Source of the DNA: Agromyces sp. Root81
GTDB taxonomy: Bacteria; Actinomycetota; Actinomycetes; Actinomycetales; Microbacteriaceae
NCBI RefSeq assembly: GCF_001429165.1
Contig: NZ_LMIR01000002.1
Location: forward strand, 1,353,261 to 1,417,260
Direction: 5' to 3'
DNA: 64,000 nt
A program made the translations under genes and the position numbers. Below are positions 9,007-16,755 of this stretch, in pieces. How positions within the stretch are numbered: position 1 is the stretch's first letter; each line of letters begins with the position of its first letter. Under the pieces are notes generated by a model. It worked only from the letters and a program-made list of their open reading frames with translations, was not told the origin of the DNA and did no database searches.

Positions 9007-9149
9007 GAACCAGCCTAGACGTCGCTGCCCGTGTACCCGCTCAGAGCGGACTCAGGATGCACGGGAACCAGCCGAGACGTCGCTGCCCGTGTACCCGCTC
9101 AGAGCGGACTCAGGATGCACGGGAACCAGCCGAGACGGCGCTGCCCGTG
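9007..9149. repeat. Tandem direct repeat, 58-bp unit, two full copies plus a partial third
   Basis: Full units occupy 9018-9075 and 9076-9133, identical by eye, and a third is partial and diverging from 9134. The nine bases before the first unit (gaaccagcc) also belong to the repeat. Each unit contains a small hairpin (CCGCT-cag-AGCGG, first at 9037-9049) nested between CCGTG and CACGG arms. Read on the minus strand, each unit carries a degenerate version of the ctaG-like gene's promoter and start region: TCGGCT-GGTTCC in place of TAGGCT-GGTTCG. Confidence 0.85.
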
Positions 9150-9179
9150 CGTCAGCCCAGAGCCGGTGCCGGGAACGAC

Positions 9180-9213
9180 GAAGGGGCGCACGGCTCTCGC
9201 CGTACGCCCCTTC
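9180..9213 (-). terminator. Hairpin terminator of the HU gene
   Basis: Fifteen-base arms (GAAGGGGCG + ACGGC / GCCGT + CGCCCCTTC) with one C-A mismatch and a four-base loop TCTC lie just downstream of the HU stop codon. There is no T-tract after it on the minus strand, as is common for actinobacterial terminators. Confidence 0.7.
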
Positions 9214-9225
9214 GGGAAGTCGCAG

Positions 9226-9513
9226 TTACTTCGCAGCAGCCTTGAGCTTCGAGCCGGCCGAGACCTTGACCGAGTAGCCGGCCGGGATCTGGATCTCGGC
9301 ACCGGTCTGCGGGTTGCGGCCGGTGCGCGCAGCGCGGTGCGTGCGCTCGACGGCGAGCCAGCCCGGGATGGAGACCTTGGTGCCCGAGCCCACGGACTCG
9401 GCGAGCGCCTCGAAGAGGCCGCCGAGAACGGCGTCGACGGTGGCCTGGCTCTGTCCGGTCGACGCAGCGACCTTCGCGACGAGCTCGGTCTTGTTGAGCG
9501 ACTTGTCAGCCAT
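9226..9513 (-). CDS. HU-family nucleoid DNA-binding protein
   Basis: The 95-residue basic protein matches the short HU/HupB type: MADKSLNKTELVAKVAAS at the N-terminus, the IPGWLAVERTHRAARTGRNPQTG beta-arm region with the conserved RNPQTG, and a lysine/alanine C-terminus. It lacks the long lysine-rich tail of mycobacterial HupB. It binds DNA as a dimer and bends it. The start is the ATG at 9511-9513 with GAGGA upstream; in-frame codons further upstream are not conserved in the family. It sits between a hairpin terminator and the terminator of the ribosomal protein cluster. Confidence 0.93.
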   Translation of the reverse strand: MADKSLNKTELVAKVAASTGQSQATVDAVLGGLFEALAESVGSGTKVSIPGWLAVERTHRAARTGRNPQTGAEIQIPAGYSVKVSAGSKLKAAAK

Positions 9514-9728
9514 TGAATGTCCTCCTCGGACCTTCGCTGTTCGGTACAGCATTTGTGAGTTCTCGGGAACGATCGTTCAACCGCCCCCGTGGCCGATCGG
9601 GCCGCCTTGAATGTAGCAGAGTTCCCCGGAATCTCGCGGATTTCCGGCCGTTTCGAGCACCTTCGCCTCGGCGTGTCGCGCCATCCTCGATCGATTTCGG
9701 TCACGCCCGACGGTGCCGGGTACGCGAA

Positions 9729-9758
9729 AGGGGCGCCGGGGAAACCCCGGACGCCCCT
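9729..9758 (-). terminator. Hairpin terminator of the rpmB-rpmG-rpsN operon
   Basis: The arms AGGGGCG + CCGGGG and CCCCGG + CGCCCCT pair perfectly apart from one bulged A, with loop AAA. It sits 27 bases past the rpsN stop codon and 215 bases before the HU start. Confidence 0.7.
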
Positions 9759-9784
9759 CTCGGTGAAGCGTGAAGCTACTGCTG

Positions 9785-10090
9785 TTACCAGCTCGACTTG
9801 GTGATGCCGGGCAGCTCGCCACGGTGCGCCATGTCGCGGAAGCGAACACGCGAGACACCGAACTTGGTGAGCACGCCACGGGGGCGGCCGTCGATGGCGT
9901 CACGCGAACGCAGGCGGACCGGCGACGCGTTGCGGGGAAGCTTCTGCAGGCCCTTGCGAGCGGCCTCGCGGCTCTCGTCGGTGCCGTTGGGGTCGACGAG
10001 CGCCTTCTTCAGCTCGAGGCGCTTCGCGGCGTACCGCTCGACGATCACCTTGCGCTGCTCGTTGCGCGCGATCTTGCTCTTCTTCGCCAT
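9785..10090 (-). CDS. rpsN: 30S ribosomal protein S14, zinc-free (C-minus) form
   Basis: The 101-residue protein starts [14 protein letters not shown] and ends [20 protein letters not shown], the S14 C-terminal signature. It is the long form and contains no cysteine, so it is the zinc-independent type. In Mycobacterium and Streptomyces this form is a Zur-repressed paralog induced in zinc starvation. It is the last gene of rpmB-rpmG-rpsN; its ribosome site (GAGGAG) lies inside the end of rpmG, two bases away. I saw no Zur box in front of the cluster, so here it may be constitutive. Confidence 0.95.
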   Translation of the reverse strand: MAKKSKIARNEQRKVIVERYAAKRLELKKALVDPNGTDESREAARKGLQKLPRNASPVRLRSRDAIDGRPRGVLTKFGVSRVRFRDMAHRGELPGITKSSW

Positions 10091-10092
10091 TC

Positions 10093-10260
10093 TTAGCGCT
10101 CCTCTCGGAAGTCGACGTGCTTGCGCACTACAGGGTCGTACTTCTTGAGCACGAGGCGGTCGGGGTTGTTGCGGCGGTTCTTGCGGGTCACGTAGGTGTA
10201 CCCGGTGCCGGCGGTCGACCGAAGCTTGATGATCGGCCGGATGTCCTGTGCCTTCGCCAT
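10093..10260 (-). CDS. rpmG: 50S ribosomal protein L33, zinc-free form
   Basis: This short 55-residue gene reads [15 protein letters not shown] at its start, then the L33 core [21 protein letters not shown], ending in FREER. Cysteines are absent, so it is the C-minus form. Its ATG shares one base with the rpmB stop codon (TAATG), which indicates translational coupling. It is part of the large ribosomal subunit near the E site. Confidence 0.95.
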   Translation of the reverse strand: MAKAQDIRPIIKLRSTAGTGYTYVTRKNRRNNPDRLVLKKYDPVVRKHVDFREER

Positions 10261-10496
10261 TAGAGCTTCACCCCACGTGCCTGCATGTCCTTGACCACTG
10301 CCTCAATACCACGAGCGTCGATCACCTTGATGCCCTTGGCGGACACGTTGATGGTGATGCTGCGACGCAGCGACGGCACGAAATAGGTCTTCTTCTGCAC
10401 GTTCGGGTCGAAGCGGCGCTTCGTCCGGCGGTGCGAGTGCGAGATGTTGTGCCCGAAGCCGGGAACGGCTCCAGTCACCTGGCACACTGCTGCCAT
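10260..10496 (-). CDS. rpmB: 50S ribosomal protein L28, zinc-free form
   Basis: The 78-residue protein has the L28 start [29 protein letters not shown] and the C-terminal [13 protein letters not shown] segment. It has only one cysteine, so the CxxC zinc site of C-plus L28 is missing. It is the first gene of the cluster. A strong GGAGG lies eight bases upstream of the ATG, and a stem-loop at 10514-10531 stands just before it. A TAAGCT on the minus strand at 10655-10660 is a possible -10 for the operon. Confidence 0.95.
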   Translation of the reverse strand: MAAVCQVTGAVPGFGHNISHSHRRTKRRFDPNVQKKTYFVPSLRRSITINVSAKGIKVIDARGIEAVVKDMQARGVKL

Positions 10497-10513
10497 TGGT
10501 TTCCTCCAATACC

Positions 10514-10531
10514 GAGGGGCGGATGCCCCTC
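10514..10531 (-). promoter_or_regulatory. Stem-loop in the rpmB leader, next to the ribosome binding site
   Basis: GAGGGGC-ggat-GCCCCTC forms a perfect 7-bp stem with a four-base loop, ending 17 bases before the rpmB ATG. It could modulate translation of the ribosomal protein cluster, as leader structures do in other ribosomal operons. This role is inference. Confidence 0.4.
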
Positions 10532-10752
10532 CCAAGGTCTCTTGTCTGCTGACCTTCCCCATGCGAAGATCCGCGATCTCTCGCGTAGTTTCGATGGACG
10601 CTGCCGATGGGGAGTGTCGCGGCATGGGCAGTGGAAGTGCCCAGCCAACGAGCCAGCTTACCAGACCGGGCGCGAGCGACCGAACCGAGCGGATGCCGCC
10701 GCCCGCCGCCGATGGGCAGTCCTCCCCATTCTCGCGGTCGCGTGGGCCGTCA

Positions 10753-10758
10753 TAGGCT
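10753..10758 (+). promoter_or_regulatory. Probable -10 element of the type VII-like operon
   Basis: TAGGCT, the same hexamer that precedes several genes in this window, lies 46 bases upstream of the GTG at 10805. A GGGGGGAGGAG ribosome site lies between them. No convincing -35 was found. Confidence 0.4.
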
Positions 10759-10804
10759 CGTGAACGATGTCCGATCGCCGCGTGGCGAGGGGGGAGGAGC
10801 AGAC

Positions 10805-11137
10805 GTGCCCGACGTGTACCTGAACATGCAGGCGCTCGACGAGGTGCTCAGCGGCCTGTCGAGCGCGATCACCGAATTCGACGAGGCGAGCGAGGTCTCA
10901 TCCGGCCTGCAGGACGCGGTCGGTCGCCCCGACGAGCGAGGGTCCCTGCGCTCCCGCGTCGACGACTTCGAGTCGGACTGGAACAACACGAGGAACGAGC
11001 TCTCGAGCAGCCTCGACGAGATCCGCACCCATCTGCAGGACGTCATCGACGGCTGGAGGGACTGGGACTCCGAGGCGGCTGCCGCCATGCAGTCGAACGG
11101 TCCCGACAACGATCCCGCCGCGCACGAGCCCGCCTAA
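10805..11137 (+). CDS. WXG100-like small helical protein, first gene of type VII-like operon
   Basis: The 110-residue product is acidic and almost entirely alpha-helical, in the size range of WXG100/ESX proteins. It has a helix ([21 protein letters not shown]), a turn region, and a second helix with [19 protein letters not shown] followed by [11 protein letters not shown]. The exact W-x-G turn is not present, so it is a distant relative at best. Such proteins pair with larger substrates for ESX secretion. The start is GTG with a very strong GGAGGAG. It is followed after 13 bases by the large effector-like gene, so the two probably act together. Confidence 0.55.
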   Translation: MPDVYLNMQALDEVLSGLSSAITEFDEASEVSSGLQDAVGRPDERGSLRSRVDDFESDWNNTRNELSSSLDEIRTHLQDVIDGWRDWDSEAAAAMQSNGPDNDPAAHEPA

Positions 11138-11150
11138 GGAGCAGCAGCAC

Positions 11151-12509
11151 ATGAGCCTCGTCTCCCCCGAGCGCAACCTCTTGCGCCGCCTCGACGGTCA
11201 CGCCGACGACATCCAGCAGCGCGGCCGCGACCTGGTCTCGGCCGCGACGATCATGAGCCGCACGGCATCGCAGCTGAAGAAGATCAGCGAGGGGACGCGC
11301 GACATCGCCATCGCGGTCTCGGTCGACAAGATCCGCGAGAAGGCCGCCGACACCTACCCCGACCTCGAGAAGGCCGCGATCCGCTACGACGAGACCGGTG
11401 CCGTGCTGAAGACCTACGGGGTCGCACTCGGGGCGGCGCAGCGCACGATACATCCGCTGATCGAGGAGATCGAGACCGCACACCAGGACCTCGCCGAGGC
11501 CCGGGAGGCGGAGTCCGATGCACGTCGCACGGTGCGCGACCACGGCACGCAGATGCCATGGGAGGCCGACGTCTCCGACGCGCAGAAGCTCGAGGCGCGA
11601 AGCGAGCTCGACGCCGCCGAAGGCGCGGCCGGACGGGCCGAGTCGTCACTCGACGGCCTCTGGGGTCGCTTCGACCGCGCGTTCTCCACGTGGTCCGACG
11701 CCTACGACGATGCCGTCGACGGCATCGAGGACGCATTCGACGCTGCCGACAACAGCGACGCATGGGGTGAGGACCTCCTTCCGATCCTGGGCTGGATCGC
11801 CGTCGGACTCGCGGTGGTCGCGCTCTTCGTGACCGGCCCGATCGCTCTCGCGATCGCCGCGATCGGCGCCGTCGTGGCCGCGGTCATGCTCACGATCAAC
11901 CTGCTCAAGTTCGCGAAGGGCCGGGGCAACTGGCTCGATCTCACGATGTCGATCATCGGGCTCATCCCGTTCGCGAGGCCGTTGATCCAGGGGGCTCGCG
12001 GCGGTCTCGCCGGGCTCCGAGGCACCTCCGCCCTGTTCTCGACCGGGCGCGGCATCCTGCGCACCTCGCTCCGCACGGGCATGCCGCGATGGGCGTACAC
12101 ACCGCTGTCGGGCGGCCCCCTCCGCATGCTGGCGACCGGCACCGGCAACGTGTTCAAGTCCATCGGCAACGGTGCCATGAACGTCGCCGCGAACCTGAAG
12201 TACGGTGGCCTGATGACCGAGTTCCGCCTGAAGGACCTGTTCCTCGCCCGGCCGAGGATGAACCTGCTGCGCGGGGGGCACAACAGCGTGTCGAGCTTCG
12301 CGGAGTTCATCCTCGGCGGTGGCGGCCGAGGCACCGCAGCGGCTCAGGCGTGGGCAGCGTCCGACAACGTCGCCGCTGAGGCGCCGTCAGCGTTCTCGGC
12401 GATCGCGAACAAGTTCGAGTCCGGCATGACGTGGGCAGCGAACCTCGACTTCATGGGCTCGGCCAAGCTCCCGGACTACGCCGACCTCCGCGGGGTCTTC
12501 GCCCAGTGA
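11151..12509 (+). CDS. Putative type VII-like effector: helical N-domain, hydrophobic hairpin, unknown C-domain
   Basis: The 452-residue protein has three parts. Residues 1-205 are long amphipathic helices, probably coiled coil, of the kind found at the start of ESX/LXG-type substrates, including WGRFDRAFSTWSDAYDDAVDGIEDAF. Residues 212-254 are two closely spaced hydrophobic helices, followed by GNWLDLTMSIIGLIPFARPLIQG. This stalk arrangement is common in actinobacterial polymorphic toxins. Residues 285-452 show no domain I can name. It could be a toxin, a pore-former or a structural secreted protein. GGAGCAG precedes the ATG. The stop overlaps the next start (GTGA). Confidence 0.5.
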   Translation: MSLVSPERNLLRRLDGHADDIQQRGRDLVSAATIMSRTASQLKKISEGTRDIAIAVSVDKIREKAADTYPDLEKAAIRYDETGAVLKTYGVALGAAQRTIHPLIEEIETAHQDLAEAREAESDARRTVRDHGTQMPWEADVSDAQKLEARSELDAAEGAAGRAESSLDGLWGRFDRAFSTWSDAYDDAVDGIEDAFDAADNSDAWGEDLLPILGWIAVGLAVVALFVTGPIALAIAAIGAVVAAVMLTINLLKFAKGRGNWLDLTMSIIGLIPFARPLIQGARGGLAGLRGTSALFSTGRGILRTSLRTGMPRWAYTPLSGGPLRMLATGTGNVFKSIGNGAMNVAANLKYGGLMTEFRLKDLFLARPRMNLLRGGHNSVSSFAEFILGGGGRGTAAAQAWAASDNVAAEAPSAFSAIANKFESGMTWAANLDFMGSAKLPDYADLRGVFAQ

Positions 12510-13186
12510 AACCACGCTCAGGCTGGGTCACCGACTACGACGTCGGGGACAAGGCCGACCAACGCCGCGAGGGCCGGGTGACGCGCGCATGGCTGCCCGT
12601 CAGCCTCGGGCTGATCGCATCGGGCGTGTTCATCGCGATCACCATCGTCAACATGCTCGCGTCTGGGATTCCCAACGAGGTCACCGGCACCTCGGCGTGG
12701 GACTCGGACCAACCGTTCCCCATGATCCCGCTGCCGTCATGGATCACGATCCTCGTCGGGTGCCTGCCGCTCCTCACGACGGTGCTGATCTGGCGCAACG
12801 TCGATGAACGGCACGGCCCCCTCCTCTCGAACACGCTCACCCACTTCTGCACCGTGTTCCTCCTGCTGCCGCTCGTGTTCGCCGGCACCTACCCCGAGCC
12901 GAGCCCGTTCGCGAACGGCGACCGCACATGGGGCTGGCACTGGATCGGCTCGGTCATCGTGCTCGTCGCGATCCTCGCCATGATCATCCGAAGAGTCACC
13001 CTCCGCCGCACGGACGTGCCGCAACGCGAACCCGATCCGTTCACCGTCGAGCGCGTCGACCTCATTCGCAAGGCGAAGACCAACCGCAAGATCCGCGAGA
13101 CCCTCGACGAACGCCTCCTCGAGGTCCATGCCCGCGAGGCCGCGAGCAAGGCCCGAACGACCAACGCCACAGAGACCGATGCCTGA
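12506..13186 (+). CDS. Four-helix membrane protein of the type VII-like operon
   Basis: The 226-residue protein has about four transmembrane helices (near residues 30-52, 78-98, 112-130 and 148-168) and a charged C-terminal cytoplasmic tail rich in Arg and Glu. The GTG start overlaps the preceding stop by the GTGA arrangement, so translation is coupled to the putative effector. Stoichiometric coupling to a hydrophobic effector makes an immunity or membrane-tethering role attractive, but no family was recognised. Confidence 0.6.
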   Translation: MKPRSGWVTDYDVGDKADQRREGRVTRAWLPVSLGLIASGVFIAITIVNMLASGIPNEVTGTSAWDSDQPFPMIPLPSWITILVGCLPLLTTVLIWRNVDERHGPLLSNTLTHFCTVFLLLPLVFAGTYPEPSPFANGDRTWGWHWIGSVIVLVAILAMIIRRVTLRRTDVPQREPDPFTVERVDLIRKAKTNRKIRETLDERLLEVHAREAASKARTTNATETDA

Positions 13187-13781
13187 CACGACGGCTCCCG
13201 CCCAGCGCGGCATCGCCTTCTCGATGCTCTTCCCGCCCGGCTGGCGCGAATTCCGAGCGGATGCCTCGGGCGAGGCCGAACTCACCGAACTCGCCACGGC
13301 GGGTGCCCGCCAGGCCGGGCGTGCCGACGTCGTGCTCGTCATCCGCCAGCACGTGCATCGTATGTTCGACGGACTGCGCCGACGCCGCGCGATCGGTGTG
13401 CACCTGCCCGTCGAGACGCTCGCCGGGGGCGCGCTTCCCGTTTCGCTCACCGTCGTGCCGGTGCGGGTCGCGACCGGTTCGACGCTCGCGCGCACCGTGC
13501 ACACGATCGCCGGCGTCGCCGGCGTCGAGGAACTCCCGGTCGATGGGGCGACGTGGTACCGGTGGGAGGAGCACGCCGACGAGCTCGACGGCGACCGTTC
13601 CGGCGCGTCCACGTCACTGCACTACGTGGTCCCCCGCCCCGGTGGCGACGGCGAGGCCGGGCTGCAGCTGATCTACGCGCTCGTCGCTCTCGCCGAGGAC
13701 CGTGGCGGCGAAGAGGCCCGGGCGCTCGAACGCCTCGGGCACGGCATCATCGGCACGTTCCAATGGGGGCCTCCGCAGTGA
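13179..13781 (+). CDS. Uncharacterised cytosolic protein, fourth gene of type VII-like operon
   Basis: The 200-residue product has no signal peptide or membrane helix. It contains FSMLFPPGWREFRAD near the N-terminus and a mixed alpha/beta pattern (VVLVIRQHVHRMFDG, GGALPVSLTVVPVRV, STSLHYVVPRPG). The PPGW opening resembles PsbP/LpqN-like folds, and the downstream gene has a similar PPGF opening, so the two may be distant relatives; this is inference. The ATG lies eight bases inside the previous gene, and its stop overlaps the next GTG. An immunity or chaperone role is possible. Confidence 0.55.
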   Translation: MPDTTAPAQRGIAFSMLFPPGWREFRADASGEAELTELATAGARQAGRADVVLVIRQHVHRMFDGLRRRRAIGVHLPVETLAGGALPVSLTVVPVRVATGSTLARTVHTIAGVAGVEELPVDGATWYRWEEHADELDGDRSGASTSLHYVVPRPGGDGEAGLQLIYALVALAEDRGGEEARALERLGHGIIGTFQWGPPQ

Positions 13782-14401
13782 TCGACTACGTGATCGACCT
13801 CGACGACGACCTCTGGATCGGCGTTCCGCCCGGCTTCCCGTACCTCGCATGGGAGGACGCAGCCGGCTGGGCCGCCGAGATCTCGGTGGCTGCCGTTCCC
13901 GACGACCTCGAACGTCGGGGGCGCTTCGAGGAGGCGGCGATGGGGGTCGCGAGCGTGCACCCGCCCGGCGTCGATCACGTGCTCTGGTACGCCCCCGCCG
14001 ACGGCAGCACCATGGGAGTCGCCTTCCTCACCGTCGTCGATGCCGCGGGCGAGACCGTCGACCTCGCCGCGGTCGCGGAGTCGGGCATCGATTCGGCGAC
14101 GCCGGTGCAGACGGCTTCGCACCCCTCGGCGCGTTTCGGCACAGTGGTGCAGTCGGCCGCGACCATCAGGCTCGCCGATGTCGGGGATGAGGGGGGTGCG
14201 GCGGCCGGCGTCGCCGGAAGCATCCGTACCGTCGCGGCTGCCGATGAGACCGTCTTCATGCTCAACTCGGTCGATGAGGACCTCGCGACCCTCGCGCTCA
14301 TGCAACCGGCGATGCTCGAGCTGTTCGAACGCATCGAGCTGCTGCCGACCAGGGCGGACGTCGAGCGGGCCGTCACAGCGCTCGGTTCACCCGTCGACTG
14401 A
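13778..14401 (+). CDS. Uncharacterised protein, fifth gene of type VII-like operon
   Basis: The 207-residue protein starts VIDYVIDLDDDLWIGVPPGFPYLAW, then an alternating strand/helix pattern with an ATPVQTASHPSARFGTVVQSAA segment and a final helix. The PPGF motif and overall length echo the preceding gene. There is no signal peptide or transmembrane segment. It starts with GTG in a GTGA overlap with the upstream stop, making this the end of a five-gene, fully coupled set. Its 3' end overlaps the convergent YrhK-like gene by 15 bases. Confidence 0.55.
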   Translation: MIDYVIDLDDDLWIGVPPGFPYLAWEDAAGWAAEISVAAVPDDLERRGRFEEAAMGVASVHPPGVDHVLWYAPADGSTMGVAFLTVVDAAGETVDLAAVAESGIDSATPVQTASHPSARFGTVVQSAATIRLADVGDEGGAAAGVAGSIRTVAAADETVFMLNSVDEDLATLALMQPAMLELFERIELLPTRADVERAVTALGSPVD

Positions 14402-15067
14402 TCGACCGACTGCCTCCTCGTCGATCACGCGTCGCGAGAGCAGCGCCGCGACGAGGAAGCAGAGCGCGCCGAGCAGCGTGCCGAGGTTCGCCCAGAACAT
14501 GCTCACGAGCGTGCCGGTCTCGGGGTCGACGTACGCGCCGACCGCCGAGACGGCGAACGCGATCGAACCGAGCATGTTGAGCCACGTGCCGTGCCACGTG
14601 CGGGCGTCGCGGTCCCAGAGCTCTCCGCGATCCTTCGTGGCGACGATGGCGAAGGCGCTCGCGGCGAGGAAGGCGACCGAGCCGAACGCGTCGGGGCGCC
14701 AGCCCGCGCCGAGCTTCGTCGGGTCGGCGACGGCGGCAGCCAGCGCGACCGCGGTGCTCACGTTGAAGCAGAGCGTGCCCACGAACTGCACTGACGCCGC
14801 CCACCAGTCCCAGAAATCGGCGTGGCTGGTGCCCCGTCTCGGAACACGGCGACCGCTGAGGCTCAACTGGACGAACGCGGCGAGCGTGAAGAAGATGGAG
14901 CCGACGAAGAACGTGATGCCGACGCCGACGGCACCCGCCCATCCCGCGTAGAACGGGATGGCGCCGACGAGGAAGCAGAGCGAGCCCACCGCGAAGCCCC
15001 AGGCCTCCCGGCGGAGCCGCCGGCGCCGGGGTACCCGGGCGCCGATGCGATGCTCGGGAGCGGCCAT
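14387..15067 (-). CDS. YrhK-like integral membrane protein
   Basis: The 226-residue protein has about six hydrophobic helices in two repeats. The segments GFAVGSLCFLVGAIPFYAGW and TFFVGSIFFTLAAFVQL resemble the YrhK domain. The C-terminal half (MFWANLGTLLGALCFLVAALLSRR) echoes the first, suggesting an internal duplication. The function of YrhK proteins is not known. The ATG at 15065-15067 is six bases after TAGAGT (15074-15079), so the transcript is probably leaderless. It is convergent with the type VII-like operon. Confidence 0.65.
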   Translation of the reverse strand: MAAPEHRIGARVPRRRRLRREAWGFAVGSLCFLVGAIPFYAGWAGAVGVGITFFVGSIFFTLAAFVQLSLSGRRVPRRGTSHADFWDWWAASVQFVGTLCFNVSTAVALAAAVADPTKLGAGWRPDAFGSVAFLAASAFAIVATKDRGELWDRDARTWHGTWLNMLGSIAFAVSAVGAYVDPETGTLVSMFWANLGTLLGALCFLVAALLSRRVIDEEAVGRSVDG

Positions 15068-15170
15068 GCTGCAACTCTAGCCATCCGTCGGGCCCGGCTG
15101 GGGCGGGCGCGGCGTGCGCCGGTCCGGGGGGCTCGCACCGTCCCGGTCTCACACGATCTGCACTATTGAC

Positions 15171-15189
15171 GGCCCCCGTCGACGGGGCC
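15171..15189 (+). promoter_or_regulatory. GC-rich near-palindrome upstream of gadB
   Basis: GGCCCCCGTC-GACGGGGCC is a near-perfect dyad with one unpaired base, about 100 bases before the gadB start. CACTAT, just upstream at 15161-15166, could be a -10. It could be an operator; the regulator is unknown. Confidence 0.3.
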
Positions 15190-15290
15190 ACACTCGGAGC
15201 TTGGGCCGTCTTCTGGGGGTCGACACCCACCCTGCCGTCTCAGACGCGCCCATGTTCATGCACGACGAAGCAGAACGCGGGGGGACAACC

Positions 15291-16745
15291 ATGACCGATC
15301 TCAAGCCACGATCCCATTCAGGCAGCGGCAGCAACGACCCGATCACTCCGGATCGTTCGCGGCACGCGTTCGCCGGCATCGGGGATCGCAACCAGCTGAA
15401 CCCGATCTTCGCGCGAGAGGGCGAGGCGACGGACTTCCCGCTGGACCGGATTCCCGACGGCGAGTCCCTGCCCGAGACCGCGTACCAGATCGTCCACGAC
15501 GAGGCCATGCTCGACGGGAACGCCCGCCTGAACCTCGCGACGTTCGTCGGCACGTGGATGGATCCGTTCGCGACGAAGCTGTACGCCGAGTCCGCCGACA
15601 AGAACATGGTCGACAAGGACGAGTACCCCCAGACCGCCGCGATCGAGACGCGCTGCTGGAAGATGATCGCCAGCCTCTGGAATGCACCGAGCGCGGAAGG
15701 CGCCATCGGAACCTCCACCATCGGCTCGTCCGAGGCGTGCATGCTCGGCGGCCTCGCGCTGAAGCGACGCTGGCAGCTCGCGCGACGCGCCGAGGGCAAG
15801 TCGACCGAGAAGCCGAACCTCATCCTCTCGAGCGCGGTGCAGGTGTGCTGGGAGAAGTTCTGCAACTACTTCGACGTCGAAGCGCGGTACGTCCCGATCA
15901 GCGATGAGCACAAGGTGCTCGACGGGCACGACCTCGAGAAGTACGTCGACGAGAACACGATCGGCGTCGTCGCGATCATGGGCGTGACCTACACCGGCAT
16001 GTACGAGCCGGTCGCGAAGATCGCGGCTGCCCTCGACCGGATCCAGCAGGAGACCGGCCTCGACGTGAAGATCCACGTCGACGGCGCATCCGGCGGCATG
16101 ATCGCCCCCTTCCTGCAGCCCGACCTCGAGTGGGACTTCCGCGTCGATCGCGTCGTGTCGATCAGCACCTCGGCCCACAAGTACGGGCTCGTCTACCCGG
16201 GGCTCGGCTGGGTGGTCTGGCGCACGATCGACGACCTGCCGGCGGAACTCGTCTTCGACGTCACCTACCTCGGCGGCCACATGCCGAGCTTCGCCCTGAA
16301 CTTCTCGCGGCCGGGCGCGCAGGTGCTGCTGCAGTACTACCTCTTCCTCCGCCTCGGATGGGACGGCTTCCGCAAGGTGCAGCAGGCATCGCAGGACGTC
16401 GCGGTGTACCTCTCGGGCGAGATCGCGAAGATGGACGCGTTCGAACTCTGGAACGACGGCACCGACATCCCGGTCTTCGCGTGGCAGCTCAAGAAGGGCC
16501 ACACCGAGAACTGGAACCTGTACCACCTCTCGGAGCGCCTGCGCCTGAAGGGCTGGCTCATCCCCGCGTACCCGATGCCCGATGACATCTCCGACCTCAT
16601 CGTGCAGCGCATCGTGGTGCGGAACGGCTTGAGCCGGAACCTCGCCGAGTCGCTGCTCCTCGACATCCAGGAGGCCACCGAGTTCCTCGACGCCCTCGAG
16701 TCGCCCATGCCGATCGAGGGCCAGGTGTCCTCCTTCACGCACTGA
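15291..16745 (+). CDS. gadB: Glutamate decarboxylase
   Basis: The 484-residue PLP enzyme converts glutamate to GABA and CO2, consuming a proton, which gives acid resistance when paired with a GABA antiporter. Visible marks are the substrate-loop TSTIGSSEACMLGG (about 141-154), the PLP-binding HVDGASGG (Asp264) and SISTSAHKYGL with the Schiff-base Lys297. The length is close to that of E. coli GadB (466). The start is the ATG at 15291 with GGGGGG upstream; another in-frame ATG lies 39 bases earlier. The antiporter partner next door is broken. A near-palindrome at 15171-15189 lies in its promoter region. Confidence 0.93.
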   Translation: MTDLKPRSHSGSGSNDPITPDRSRHAFAGIGDRNQLNPIFAREGEATDFPLDRIPDGESLPETAYQIVHDEAMLDGNARLNLATFVGTWMDPFATKLYAESADKNMVDKDEYPQTAAIETRCWKMIASLWNAPSAEGAIGTSTIGSSEACMLGGLALKRRWQLARRAEGKSTEKPNLILSSAVQVCWEKFCNYFDVEARYVPISDEHKVLDGHDLEKYVDENTIGVVAIMGVTYTGMYEPVAKIAAALDRIQQETGLDVKIHVDGASGGMIAPFLQPDLEWDFRVDRVVSISTSAHKYGLVYPGLGWVVWRTIDDLPAELVFDVTYLGGHMPSFALNFSRPGAQVLLQYYLFLRLGWDGFRKVQQASQDVAVYLSGEIAKMDAFELWNDGTDIPVFAWQLKKGHTENWNLYHLSERLRLKGWLIPAYPMPDDISDLIVQRIVVRNGLSRNLAESLLLDIQEATEFLDALESPMPIEGQVSSFTH

Positions 16746-16755
16746 GAGGTGAGCC

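Larger units (their letters stand above)
10497..10804. other. Intergenic region between rpmB and the type VII-like operon
   Basis: The 308 bases between divergent genes hold the rpmB leader hairpin, a possible minus-strand -10 (TAAGCT, 10655-10660) and a plus-strand TAGGCT (10753-10758) that fits a promoter for the operon starting at 10805. I looked for a Zur-box-like palindrome, as found at 25271-25287, and saw none. Confidence 0.5.

Noticed and set aside
10497-10804. Zur box before the zinc-free ribosomal protein genes
   Set aside because: No palindrome resembling the znuA site was found on reading the region.
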